Position numbers and translations under genes: made by a program. The notes under the pieces were generated by a model. The model saw only the letters and a program-made list of their open reading frames with translations, made no database searches and was not told where the DNA came from. A stretch of 64,000 nt of DNA from Comamonas testosteroni (GTDB lineage: Bacteria > Pseudomonadota > Gammaproteobacteria > Burkholderiales > Burkholderiaceae_C): NCBI RefSeq assembly GCF_000761245.1, contig NZ_AWOR01000110.1, forward strand, positions 145,786 through 209,785, given 5' to 3'. Numbering within the stretch: the first letter of the stretch is position 1; each line of letters opens with the position of its first letter. Below, piece after piece: positions 15,588-24,000 of this stretch.

Positions 15588-16898
15588 ATGAAACTCGCTG
15601 ACAACAAAGCAACGCTGTCTTTCAGCAATGGCGCTCCCAGTGTGGAAATGCCGGTGTACCAGGGCAATATCGGCCCGGATGTGATCGACATCCGCAAGCT
15701 CTATGCCCAGACTGGCATGTTCACGTATGACCCGGGCTTCCTCTCTACCGCCGCCTGCCAATCCGCCATCACCTACATCGATGGCGACAAGGGCGAGCTG
15801 CTGTACCGCGGCTACCCCATCGAACAACTGGCCAAGAACTGCAACTTCCTGGAAACCTGCTACCTGCTGCTGTACGGGGAGCTGCCCAACGAGAAGGAAA
15901 AGGCCGACTTCGAAGAGCTGGTGACCAAGCACACCATGGTCAACGAGCAGATGCAGTTCTTCCTGCGCGGCTTCCGTCGTGACGCTCACCCCATGGCCGT
16001 GCTGACCGGTCTGGTGGGCGGCATGTCGGCCTTCTACCACGACAGCACCGACATCACCAACCCAGAGCACCGCAACATTGCAGCGATCCGCCTGATCGCC
16101 AAGATGCCGACTCTGGTTGCCATGGCATACAAGTACGGTATGGGCCAGCCCTACATGTACCCCAAGAACGACCTGTCGTATGCCGGCAACTTCATGCGCA
16201 TGATGTTCGGCAACCCCTGCGAAGAGTACAAGGTCAACCCCGTGGTTGAGCGCGCTCTGGACCGCATCTTCATCCTGCACGCCGACCACGAGCAAAATGC
16301 CTCGACCTCCACCGTGCGTCTGTGCGGCTCGTCCGGCACCAACCCCTTTGCCGCCATCTCCGCTGGCGTGGCCTGCCTGTGGGGCCCCGCCCACGGCGGC
16401 GCCAACGAAGCCTGCCTGAACATGCTCGAAGGCATCCAGGCCAACGGCGGCATCGAGAAGGTCGGCGAGTTCATGGAACAGGTCAAGGACAAGACCAGCG
16501 GCGTGAAGCTGATGGGCTTTGGCCACCGCGTCTACAAGAACTACGACCCCCGCGCCAAGCTGATGCAGGAAACCTGCAACGAAATCCTGGCCGAGCTGGG
16601 TCTGGAAAACGATCCCCTGTTCGCCCTGGCCAAGAAGCTGGAAAAGATTGCCCTGGAAGACGACTACTTCGTCCAGCGCAAGCTCTACCCCAACGTGGAC
16701 TTCTACTCCGGCATCGTGCAGCGCGCCATCGGCATCCCCGTCAACCTGTTCACCGGCATCTTCGCTCTGGCCCGCACCGTGGGCTGGATCGCTCAGCTCA
16801 ACGAACAGATGGCCGACCCCGAGTACAAGATCGGTCGTCCCCGCCAGCTGTTCACCGGCTCCGTGTCGCGCGACGTCAAGCCTATCGCTCAGCGTTGA
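15588..16898 (+). CDS. gltA: Citrate synthase (type II)
   Basis: A 436-residue cytosolic enzyme condensing acetyl-CoA and oxaloacetate to citrate. It contains HADHEQNASTSTVRLCGSSG, WGPAHGGANEACL, MGFGHRVYKNYDPR and NVDFYSGIV. These carry the residues equivalent to the E. coli catalytic triad His264, His305 and Asp362. The start at 15588 is chosen because GAGAAGGAAG lies at the right distance; a TTG two codons earlier is less likely. It closes the sdh cluster and is followed by a terminator. The long N-terminal domain is that of the NADH-sensitive Gram-negative enzymes. Confidence 0.97.
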   Translation: MKLADNKATLSFSNGAPSVEMPVYQGNIGPDVIDIRKLYAQTGMFTYDPGFLSTAACQSAITYIDGDKGELLYRGYPIEQLAKNCNFLETCYLLLYGELPNEKEKADFEELVTKHTMVNEQMQFFLRGFRRDAHPMAVLTGLVGGMSAFYHDSTDITNPEHRNIAAIRLIAKMPTLVAMAYKYGMGQPYMYPKNDLSYAGNFMRMMFGNPCEEYKVNPVVERALDRIFILHADHEQNASTSTVRLCGSSGTNPFAAISAGVACLWGPAHGGANEACLNMLEGIQANGGIEKVGEFMEQVKDKTSGVKLMGFGHRVYKNYDPRAKLMQETCNEILAELGLENDPLFALAKKLEKIALEDDYFVQRKLYPNVDFYSGIVQRAIGIPVNLFTGIFALARTVGWIAQLNEQMADPEYKIGRPRQLFTGSVSRDVKPIAQR

Positions 16899-16941
16899 TC
16901 GGCACGCCCAGGCCCGGATTTCCGGGTCTCAGGGTGGCACA

Positions 16942-16975
16942 AAGCCCGCAGACTGCAAAGTCCGCGGGCTTTTTT
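16942..16975 (+). terminator. Rho-independent terminator after gltA
   Basis: AAGCCCGCAGACT pairs with AGTCCGCGGGCTT (one mismatch pair in the stem) around GCAA, followed by six Ts. Confidence 0.9.
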
Positions 16976-17010
16976 GCGTGAGCTTGCAATCTCGGCATTT
17001 GACAAAAAAA

Positions 17011-17092
17011 GCATAGCTTCTTGCGCATTACCCATAACGATTTCAGATTGAAATCACCATGAAATCCTTTTATAGCATGCGCTATCCGCTAT
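17011..17092. repeat. Dispersed 82-nt intergenic repeat, copy B
   Basis: It aligns without gaps to copy A (about 54/82) and copy C (about 48/82). It begins GCATAGCTTC behind a run of A residues and ends GCTATCCGCTAT in front of another A run. A 9-bp inverted repeat TTTTATAGC/GCTATAAAA (17068-17076 with 17088-17096) is specific to this copy. Confidence 0.6.
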
Positions 17093-17163
17093 AAAAATTC
17101 ATTAACCGGTGCGAGTCAGAAATTCCGGGCAAACCCGGAATTGGCTCTTCTATACTGCTCTTC

Positions 17164-17568
17164 ATGCATGCAAAACGACAACGCAATCTAGAGCTGGCCC
17201 ACGCCGTGCTGGACTGGAACCAGCGCCACCTGAGCCGTCACACCACGCTGAGCCGCGAGCAGGTCGCCGAATGCTTTGCCGAGCAATTCGTGGTCGAGCC
17301 CAACGGCCGCCACTATGCGGCAAGCCTTGAGAGCTATCGCGAGTTTCTCGAAGGCATGAAGCAGGACATGGAAGGCATTCGCTACGACATCCGGCACACC
17401 ACGGCCGACGAGGACTCCGTGGTCTTTTCCATGGATGTCTGCATCACCAAGGCCGATGGCAGCGCCCAGCACTTTGTCGCCATGCTGCTCATGCGCTTTG
17501 ACGCGCATGAAAAAGTCAGCCTGTGGCGCGAGGTCTATCTGCCACGCCCCCAAGCCGGCGCGCAGTAA
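17164..17568 (+). CDS. NTF2/SnoaL-like protein of unknown function
   Basis: A 134-residue soluble protein. The sequence pattern, with an N-terminal helix (RNLELAHAVLDWNQRH), a middle LESYREFLEGMKQDMEGIRYDIRHTTADEDSVVFSMDV stretch and a final FVAMLLMRFDAHEKVSLWREVYLP, fits the cone-shaped NTF2/SnoaL fold used by polyketide cyclases and dehydratases. No catalytic pair can be named with confidence. It is a single gene with its own promoter region to the left and converges with the quinone oxidoreductase. Fold assignment is by pattern only. Confidence 0.7.
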   Translation: MHAKRQRNLELAHAVLDWNQRHLSRHTTLSREQVAECFAEQFVVEPNGRHYAASLESYREFLEGMKQDMEGIRYDIRHTTADEDSVVFSMDVCITKADGSAQHFVAMLLMRFDAHEKVSLWREVYLPRPQAGAQ

Positions 17569-17592
17569 GACCGCTAGCGCAGATAGCCCCCG

Positions 17593-18588
17593 TCAAGGCA
17601 CGAGCAAAATCGGCTGCACGGCGCCATGCGCCTCCAGCTGCCTGTGGGCCTGCGCCGCATCGGCCAGCGCAAACTCCTGCGGCTCGCCCATGCGGAAATG
17701 CTTTTTGCGCAGCGCCTCGAACAGGCGCGCGGCCATGGCATCGCGCTCTTTGGGCTTTTTGACGAAGTGGAACACCATGGGCCGGCACACGCTGCTCGAT
17801 TTGGCGGCCAGACGCGCAATCTCCAGCGGCGGCACCGGGCCGGAAGACTGCCCGTACATCACCAACTGGCCACCGATGCCAAGACTGGCCAGCGAGGCGT
17901 CGAAGCTGTCCTTGCCCACGCCGTCATAAGCCACATCCACGCCTTCGCCGCCAGTCAGTTGCTGCACACGCGCAGCCACATCCTGGGCGCCCGCACCGCG
18001 ATAGCGGATCACCTCCACGCAGCCGGCCTGATCGGCCTTTTTTGCCGTGGCATCGCCGCCCGCCGTGCCTATCACCATGGCGCCCAGCTGCGTTGCCCAC
18101 TGGCTCAGAATCTGCCCCATGCCGCCACCGGCGGCCTGCACCAGAATCCGCGAGCCCTGGCCTACCCTGGCCACCCGGTGCAGCAGCACATCGGCCGTCA
18201 GCCCGCGCAGCAGGCTGGAGGCGACCAGCGCGTCGCTGAGGTCATCGGGCACGGCCATCAGCTCGTCGTGCGCAATCACGCGCTCGGCGGCGTAGATGGA
18301 ATAGGCACCAGAGACATAGCAGACCCGGTCGCCGGGCCTGAAGCGGCTCACGCCGTCCCCGACTTCAGCCACCACCCCCACGGCTTCGATGCCGGGCGTG
18401 CCCGGCAGCGCCAGCGTCTTGTAAAGTCCGGAGCGCACATAGATATCGTGAAAGTTCACGCCAATGCGCGTGTGCCGCACGCGCACCTGACCGGCCGCCA
18501 GAGGCGGCGAGGCGACCGAGGCGATCTTCAGGACCTCGGGGCCTCCGTACTCCGTCATGACAATGGCTTGATGCGTGGCCTGAATCAT
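17593..18588 (-). CDS. Quinone oxidoreductase (NADPH-dependent, zinc-independent MDR family)
   Basis: A 331-residue cytosolic reductase of the medium-chain dehydrogenase family. The N-terminal GroES-like domain reads MTEYGGPEVLKI and GVNFHDIYVRSGLYK. The nucleotide-binding domain reads ILVQAAGGGMGQILSQWATQLGAMVIGTAGG. The zinc-ligand cysteines of alcohol dehydrogenases are absent, as in Qor. AAGGAGCG supports the start at 18588. It is transcribed divergently from the DEAD-box helicase. It may reduce quinones or other electrophilic carbonyls; the true substrate is unknown. Confidence 0.9.
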   Translation of the reverse strand: MIQATHQAIVMTEYGGPEVLKIASVASPPLAAGQVRVRHTRIGVNFHDIYVRSGLYKTLALPGTPGIEAVGVVAEVGDGVSRFRPGDRVCYVSGAYSIYAAERVIAHDELMAVPDDLSDALVASSLLRGLTADVLLHRVARVGQGSRILVQAAGGGMGQILSQWATQLGAMVIGTAGGDATAKKADQAGCVEVIRYRGAGAQDVAARVQQLTGGEGVDVAYDGVGKDSFDASLASLGIGGQLVMYGQSSGPVPPLEIARLAAKSSSVCRPMVFHFVKKPKERDAMAARLFEALRKKHFRMGEPQEFALADAAQAHRQLEAHGAVQPILLVP

Positions 18589-18713
18589 GGTTTGCGCTCC
18601 TTGATGTTTGAAATCCTCCGAATGTAGCCTGCCGCCGCGCTTGTCCCTGCGCCCCGCTGCGACGCGGCAATTCCCGCACAATGCGCCTCCTGCACACCGC
18701 TATTGATTCTTCT

Positions 18714-20009
18714 ATGTCTTTTGCCCCACTAGGCCTGCGCGCCGAGCTTCTGGATGCCACACTTGATCTGGGTCTGCGCGACGCAACGCCGATTCAGACC
18801 GAGGCCATCCCCGCCGTGCTGGCCGGGCGCGATCTCTGGGCCTGCGCGCCCACGGGCTCGGGAAAGACCATGGCCTATCTGCTGCCCCTGCTGCAGGCCT
18901 GGCTGGCGCAAAAGCGCAGCCACACCGGCTTTGTGCGGCCGCTGGCCACCTTGATTCTGGTGCCCACGCGCGAGCTGGCCCTGCAGGTTCATGAAAGCCT
19001 GAGCGACATCACACGCAAACTGCGTGAGCAACCACGCAGCCGCGTGGTCTATGGCGGTGTCTCCATCAACCCGCAGATGATGCAGTTGCGCGGCAGCGCC
19101 GACTTTCTGGTCGCCACGCCGGGCCGCCTGCTGGATCTGGTGGAAAACAACGCCGTGCGCCTGAACGCGGTGGAGCATCTGGTGCTGGACGAGGCCGATC
19201 GCCTGCTGGACCAGGGCTTTGCCGAAGAACTCAACCGCGTGCTGGCCCTGCTGCCCGCCAAGCGCCAGACCCTGCTGTTCTCGGCCACCTTCCCGCAGAA
19301 CGTGGAGGCGCTGGCCACCCGCCTGCTGCACGACCCCATTCGGGTGCAGGTCGATGCCGACCAGGCCGCCGAACATTCGGCCAGCCCCGAGAACATCAGC
19401 CAGCGCGCCATTGCAGTGGACAGCACCCGCCGCACCCAGCTGCTGCGCCAGCTCGTCAAGGAAGGCGAGAACCAGCCCGAATGGGAGCGGGCCCTGGTCT
19501 TTGTCGCCAAGCGCCACAGCGCCGAAATGCTGGCCGACAAGCTCTACAAGGCAGGCATCTACGCCACCACCTTCCACGGCGACATGAGCCAGGGTGCGCG
19601 CAAGGACGTGCTCGACCAGTTCAAGGCCAAGCGCTGGCAGCTGCTCATCACCACCGATCTGGCCGCGCGCGGCATCGATATCGCACAGCTGCCCACGGTC
19701 ATCAACTACGACCTGCCCCGCTCGCCCGCCGACTATATTCATAGAATTGGCCGCACGGGTCGCGCAGGGCACGCGGGTTGCGCCATCACTTTTGTAAGCC
19801 CCGCCGACACCGCGCACTGGCAACTGATCTGCAAGCGCAATCAGCTGGAGATCGATCTGGAGCAAGTCCAGGGCTTTGAGCCCACCGAGGCCCTGCCGCC
19901 GCCGCCGGTTGCGCAAGATGGCAATGGCGGCATCAAGGGCCGCAGACCCAGCAAGAAGGACAAGCTGCGTGCGGCGGCTGCCGCCGAAAAGCACAAGCCA
20001 GCCGATTAA
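18714..20009 (+). CDS. DEAD-box ATP-dependent RNA helicase, RhlE-like
   Basis: A 431-residue SF2 RNA helicase. The ordered motifs are all present: Q motif TPIQTEAIP, Walker A APTGSGKT, VPTRELA, TPGRLLD, DEAD (VLDEADR), SAT (LFSATF), then the second RecA domain with TTDLAARGIDI and HRIGRTGR. The C-terminal tail is short, basic and Lys/Ala-rich (SKKDKLRAAAAAEKHKPAD), as in RhlE-type proteins, which help ribosome assembly and RNA turnover. The ATG at 18714 starts MSFAPLGL; an earlier in-frame ATG lacks support. A terminator follows. Confidence 0.93.
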   Translation: MSFAPLGLRAELLDATLDLGLRDATPIQTEAIPAVLAGRDLWACAPTGSGKTMAYLLPLLQAWLAQKRSHTGFVRPLATLILVPTRELALQVHESLSDITRKLREQPRSRVVYGGVSINPQMMQLRGSADFLVATPGRLLDLVENNAVRLNAVEHLVLDEADRLLDQGFAEELNRVLALLPAKRQTLLFSATFPQNVEALATRLLHDPIRVQVDADQAAEHSASPENISQRAIAVDSTRRTQLLRQLVKEGENQPEWERALVFVAKRHSAEMLADKLYKAGIYATTFHGDMSQGARKDVLDQFKAKRWQLLITTDLAARGIDIAQLPTVINYDLPRSPADYIHRIGRTGRAGHAGCAITFVSPADTAHWQLICKRNQLEIDLEQVQGFEPTEALPPPPVAQDGNGGIKGRRPSKKDKLRAAAAAEKHKPAD

Positions 20010-20051
20010 GCTGCCGCGCAAGGCCGAGGACTCCCTCACCGCACCTCATCA

Positions 20052-20075
20052 AAAAGGCCGCCCCTGCGGCCTTTT
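20052..20075 (+). terminator. Rho-independent terminator after the DEAD-box helicase gene
   Basis: AAAAGGCCGC pairs with GCGGCCTTTT around CCCT. Confidence 0.88.
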
Positions 20076-20375
20076 GTGCGTCTGACAGAGACCGCCTTCA
20101 ACCTGGCCGGACGCAGCCGCTCCCTCTTCCTGCCGATTCTTTGACAGAGAAATCTCCAAATTTCCATAAATCCAATTGAAGTTCAATCACTAATAGATAA
20201 GAGCTATTCCTACACTGCAAAACACGATAGTCAAAGACATTAAGAAACATGGTTTACATGAATTTCTTAAATAGAAATTGGTACGCCTGGTCCCTTGCCA
20301 TCGCTGCGAACGCGAGCCAAGGATGTCACTGACCTGTCTGCATGCGCCTGTGAAGCGATGCGGGGGGGAACGGCA
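20076..20375. other. AT-richer intergenic region with an inverted repeat
   Basis: About 300 bases, visibly richer in A and T than the surroundings between 20150 and 20285. It carries the palindrome ATTGAA-G-TTCAAT at 20175-20187 and must contain the promoter of the small outer-membrane-like protein. I see no gene here. Confidence 0.45.
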
Positions 20376-20915
20376 ATGAAATCGTTGAAAGCACTGGCAG
20401 GATTGACCATCGTCATTGCCTGCTCCGCAGTCCAGGCCGATGAAGCCAACCAGACTGCCGAAGCCAATCCGCCTGCCGAGGCCACTCAGTCCGCCGAGGT
20501 CAATCAGCCTGCCCAGGTCAGCCAGGCTGCGGGCGCATGGCATATCAACCTGCACACGGTCAGCCACCATTTCAGCGAACGGAAACATGGCAAAACATGG
20601 AACGAGGAAAACCTGGGCCTGGGTATCAGACGAGAGTTTTCCAGCAATTTCTCCGTGCAGGCCGGCTTCTATCGCAACAGCATCGACCGCTGGAGCACCT
20701 ACGCCATAGGCGAGTACACGCCGCTGACTTTTGGCAATCTGCACTCTGGCGTTTATGCCGGCTTGCGCACCAACTACACACGCCCCGTCATGGCGGCCGC
20801 CGGAGCCCTGGTGCGCTGGCAGGGTGAGCGCTACAGCGTTACGGTCCGCGCTGCACCGAAGACCTGCGGTCAATGCTCGGCTTTCATTGCGCTCGAGTTC
20901 GGCTGGAAACTGTGA
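20376..20915 (+). CDS. Putative small outer-membrane beta-barrel-like protein with hexapeptide repeat
   Basis: A 179-residue exported protein. Residues 1-22 are a signal peptide (MKSLKALAGLTIVIACSAVQA). Then follow five imperfect hexapeptides: ANQTAE, ANPPAE, ATQSAE, VNQPAQ, VSQAAG. The rest alternates polar and hydrophobic residues in short strands rich in Tyr, Phe and Gly (NLGLGIRREF, VQAGFYRNS, AIGEYTPLTFG) and ends in an aromatic strand (ALEFGWKL), typical of an eight-stranded barrel. Two cysteines (CGQC) lie near the end. The start is set by a G-rich ribosome binding site. Function is unknown. Confidence 0.65.
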   Translation: MKSLKALAGLTIVIACSAVQADEANQTAEANPPAEATQSAEVNQPAQVSQAAGAWHINLHTVSHHFSERKHGKTWNEENLGLGIRREFSSNFSVQAGFYRNSIDRWSTYAIGEYTPLTFGNLHSGVYAGLRTNYTRPVMAAAGALVRWQGERYSVTVRAAPKTCGQCSAFIALEFGWKL

Positions 20916-21022
20916 CCAATTTGTAAAACGGGTAGGGAGCTGCAGTGCACACATTGCCAATCAGCATCATCAGCACCAGTGAGCACGCTAAAGTGCCAGC
21001 TCACTGTGCTTTTTGATGCCCC

Positions 21023-24000
21023 ATGCACGCAGACTCGAATTTTGCCCCTATCACACGCCAGCTCGAAAAAAGCCGCCAAGCGCTGCTGGACCTATCCACA
21101 CGCAACCGGCTGCTGAGCCTGCCTCAGGCCGCCACGGCACGCGTGCTGCATTTTTCGGATGAACGCACGGACGAGGTCTATCGCCTGCTGGCGGGCGAAA
21201 GCAAAGCCATGAGCTTTGCGCCGGCAAAGGCCGAGGAGGAGCAAGCGACCGCAGACCCTTCAGAGGCCCCCGCCCTCGCCCTGCCCCAGCCCGAAGAAAG
21301 CGTCGACGAGCAGCTCGATGCGCGCGGTGTGGCCCAGCGTCATCGTGACCTGAAGCTGCAGACGCGCCTGTCCAGCGAGAAGCTGCAGCGCCGGCTGCTG
21401 GACATGTATTCCGATGCCCGCACCTTCATCGAGGAACAGGGCGTCAACATCTTGTTTCTGGCGCTGGGTCAGCTGCAGTGGTTCGACCGCAATGCCCCCG
21501 ACAAGCCGCGTTTTGCGCCGTTGATTCTGCTGCCCGTGGCACTGGAGCGCAAAAGCGCAGCCGAGCGCTTCACCCTGTCCTGGCTACAGGAGGATGCGGC
21601 GGAGAACCTGTCGCTGGCCGCCAAGCTCAAGGCCGACTTTGGCCTGGAGCTGCCCGAATTCAATGCTGGCGACGACTTCGATCCCCGCGCCTACCTGGCC
21701 GCAGTCGCCACCATGGCTGCAGCCCAGCCAGGCTGGCAAGTGTTGCCCGACGCCATGACGCTGGGTTTTTTCAGCTTTGCCAAGTTCCTGATGTACCGCG
21801 ATCTGGACACTGCGACCTGGCCGCCGGAAAAGCAGCTCGAGCGGCAGGCGCTGATTGCCGCAGCACTGCAGGACGGCTTCGAGGCACGCGAACATCTGTT
21901 CCCCGAAGACGCCGATGTGGACCAGTTGATCCCCGTGGACAGCCAGCGCCATGTGGTCGATGCGGACAGCTCGCAGTCACTGGCCATCGAAGCCGTGCGC
22001 CGCGGCGAAAGCCTGGTCATTCAGGGCCCGCCGGGCACGGGCAAGTCCCAGACCATCACGAACGTGATTGCGGCGGCGATCGCCGACGGCAAGAAAGTGC
22101 TGTTCATCTCAGAGAAGATGGCCGCGCTGGAGGTGGTCAACCGCCGCCTCAAATCCGTGGGCCTTGGACCCGCCTGTCTGGAGCTGCACAGCCACCATGC
22201 CAACAAGCGCAAGGTGCTGGAGGAGCTCAAGGCCACGCGCGATCTGGGCAGGCCGCGTGTGGAGCACCGCGAGCAAATCATCCATGAGCTGAGCAACGTG
22301 CAGCAGCAGCTCAACTCGCACAGCCGGACCATGCATCAGGCGCTCGCGCCCTGCGCACTCACGCCCTACCAGATCCTGGGCCAGCTGGCGCGGCTGGATG
22401 CGGTGCAGATCGCGCATCTGCCCGATCTGCTGCAAGGCGCACAGAACTGGTCACCCGAGGACTTTCATTCACGCCAGCAGATTGCCGAAGCACTGCGCCA
22501 GGCGGCGTCCAAGGTGAGCCCGGTGGCCGGGCACCCGTGGCGCGGCGTATGCCACCTGGCACTGCTCAAGCTGGATGCACAACGCCTCGCCCAGCAACTG
22601 CCGACGCTGCAAGCAATGCTGGCCCGGTTGCAGCAGGATGGTGAGCTGCTGGCGCAATCCCTGAGCGCGCCGGCGGCGCAAACCATTCAGACCCTGCATG
22701 AGCAGATCACGTTGGCGCAGCAGCTCGCCAGTGCCCCGGCCATCGACCGGCAGGCCGTCGCCGGCAGCATCTGGGATCAGGGCCTGGACCAGTTGCACAA
22801 GCTGGTGGAATGCGGCGCACGGTTCAGCCAGCAGGCACAGAACCTGCGCAGCAGCTTTGCCGAGTCCGCCTGGACGGCGGACTGGAACGCCCCACGCCAG
22901 AGCATCGCAGCACATGGCGACTCGCTGTTTCGCATTTTCAACAGCGGCTACCGCGCAGCGATTGCCAGCCTCAAGGGCCAGCTCAAGACAACATTGCCGA
23001 GCTCGCGCGCAGAACGTCTGAACCTGCTCGACAGCCTGATCGAAGCCCAGCAATTGCGCCACAGCCTGAGCCAGCTGCAGATCCAGGGGGCCGATGCCTT
23101 TGGCAGCCTATGGCTGGGCGAGCAAAGCAACTGGGCGCAATTGCAGGCCGTGCTGGGCTGGATGGCCGGCCCCGACGGACAGGGGCGCAGTGCCGCTTTT
23201 CGCCAGCTCTATGCCCAGCTGCCATCGCCCGCACATTGCGCGGATCTGGCCGTCAAGGCCGATGCATCGCTGCAGGCATTCGAGGACTCTGCGCAAAGCT
23301 TGCTGCAGGGCTATCGGCTCGATGCGCAGGAAGCCTTTGGCGCCGCCGACCTGGCCCGCATTCCGCTGACCGCTTTTGGAGAGCGCCTTGTGCAATGGGT
23401 CGCCGAGCCCAACGCCTTGCTGGACTGGACCTCATACCATGCCACCCGGGAGCAGGCGCGTGCGGCCGGCATGGCAGCCCTGGTGCAGCAACTCGAGCAT
23501 GAATCCATTGCACAAGATGCCCTGGCCGCCATCCTCGAGCGCGCGTATTACGAAGCGCTGCTGCGTCAGGCCACTCAGGCTCACCCCGAGCTGGTCGCTT
23601 TCAACGGCGATCAGCACAGCCAGAAGGTGCGCCAGTTCCGGGCGCTGGATCTGGAGCGCATCGAACTCGCGCGCGCCCAGTCGGCACTCTCGCATTACGA
23701 GCAGGTGCCGCGCAGCGCATCCGGCATGGGCCCGCTTGGCGTGCTCAATGGCGAGATTGCGCGCAAGCGCGGCCATATGCCTCTGCGCAAGCTGTTCAAG
23801 CTCGCAGGCGAAGCCGTCCAGGCCATCAAGCCCGTGTTCATGATGAGCCCGCTGTCCGTAGCCCAGTTTCTGGAACCTGGTGCAGTCGAGTTCGATCTGC
23901 TGGTGATTGACGAAGCCAGCCAGATCGAGCCCGTGGACGCGCTGGGCGCCATCGCCCGCAGCAGGCAACTGGTGGTGGTGGGCGATGACCGGCAGTTGCC

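Noticed and set aside
20161..20290. AT-rich patch considered as a horizontally acquired segment or phage attachment site
   Set aside because: No integrase, tRNA gene, direct repeats or foreign genes accompany it.
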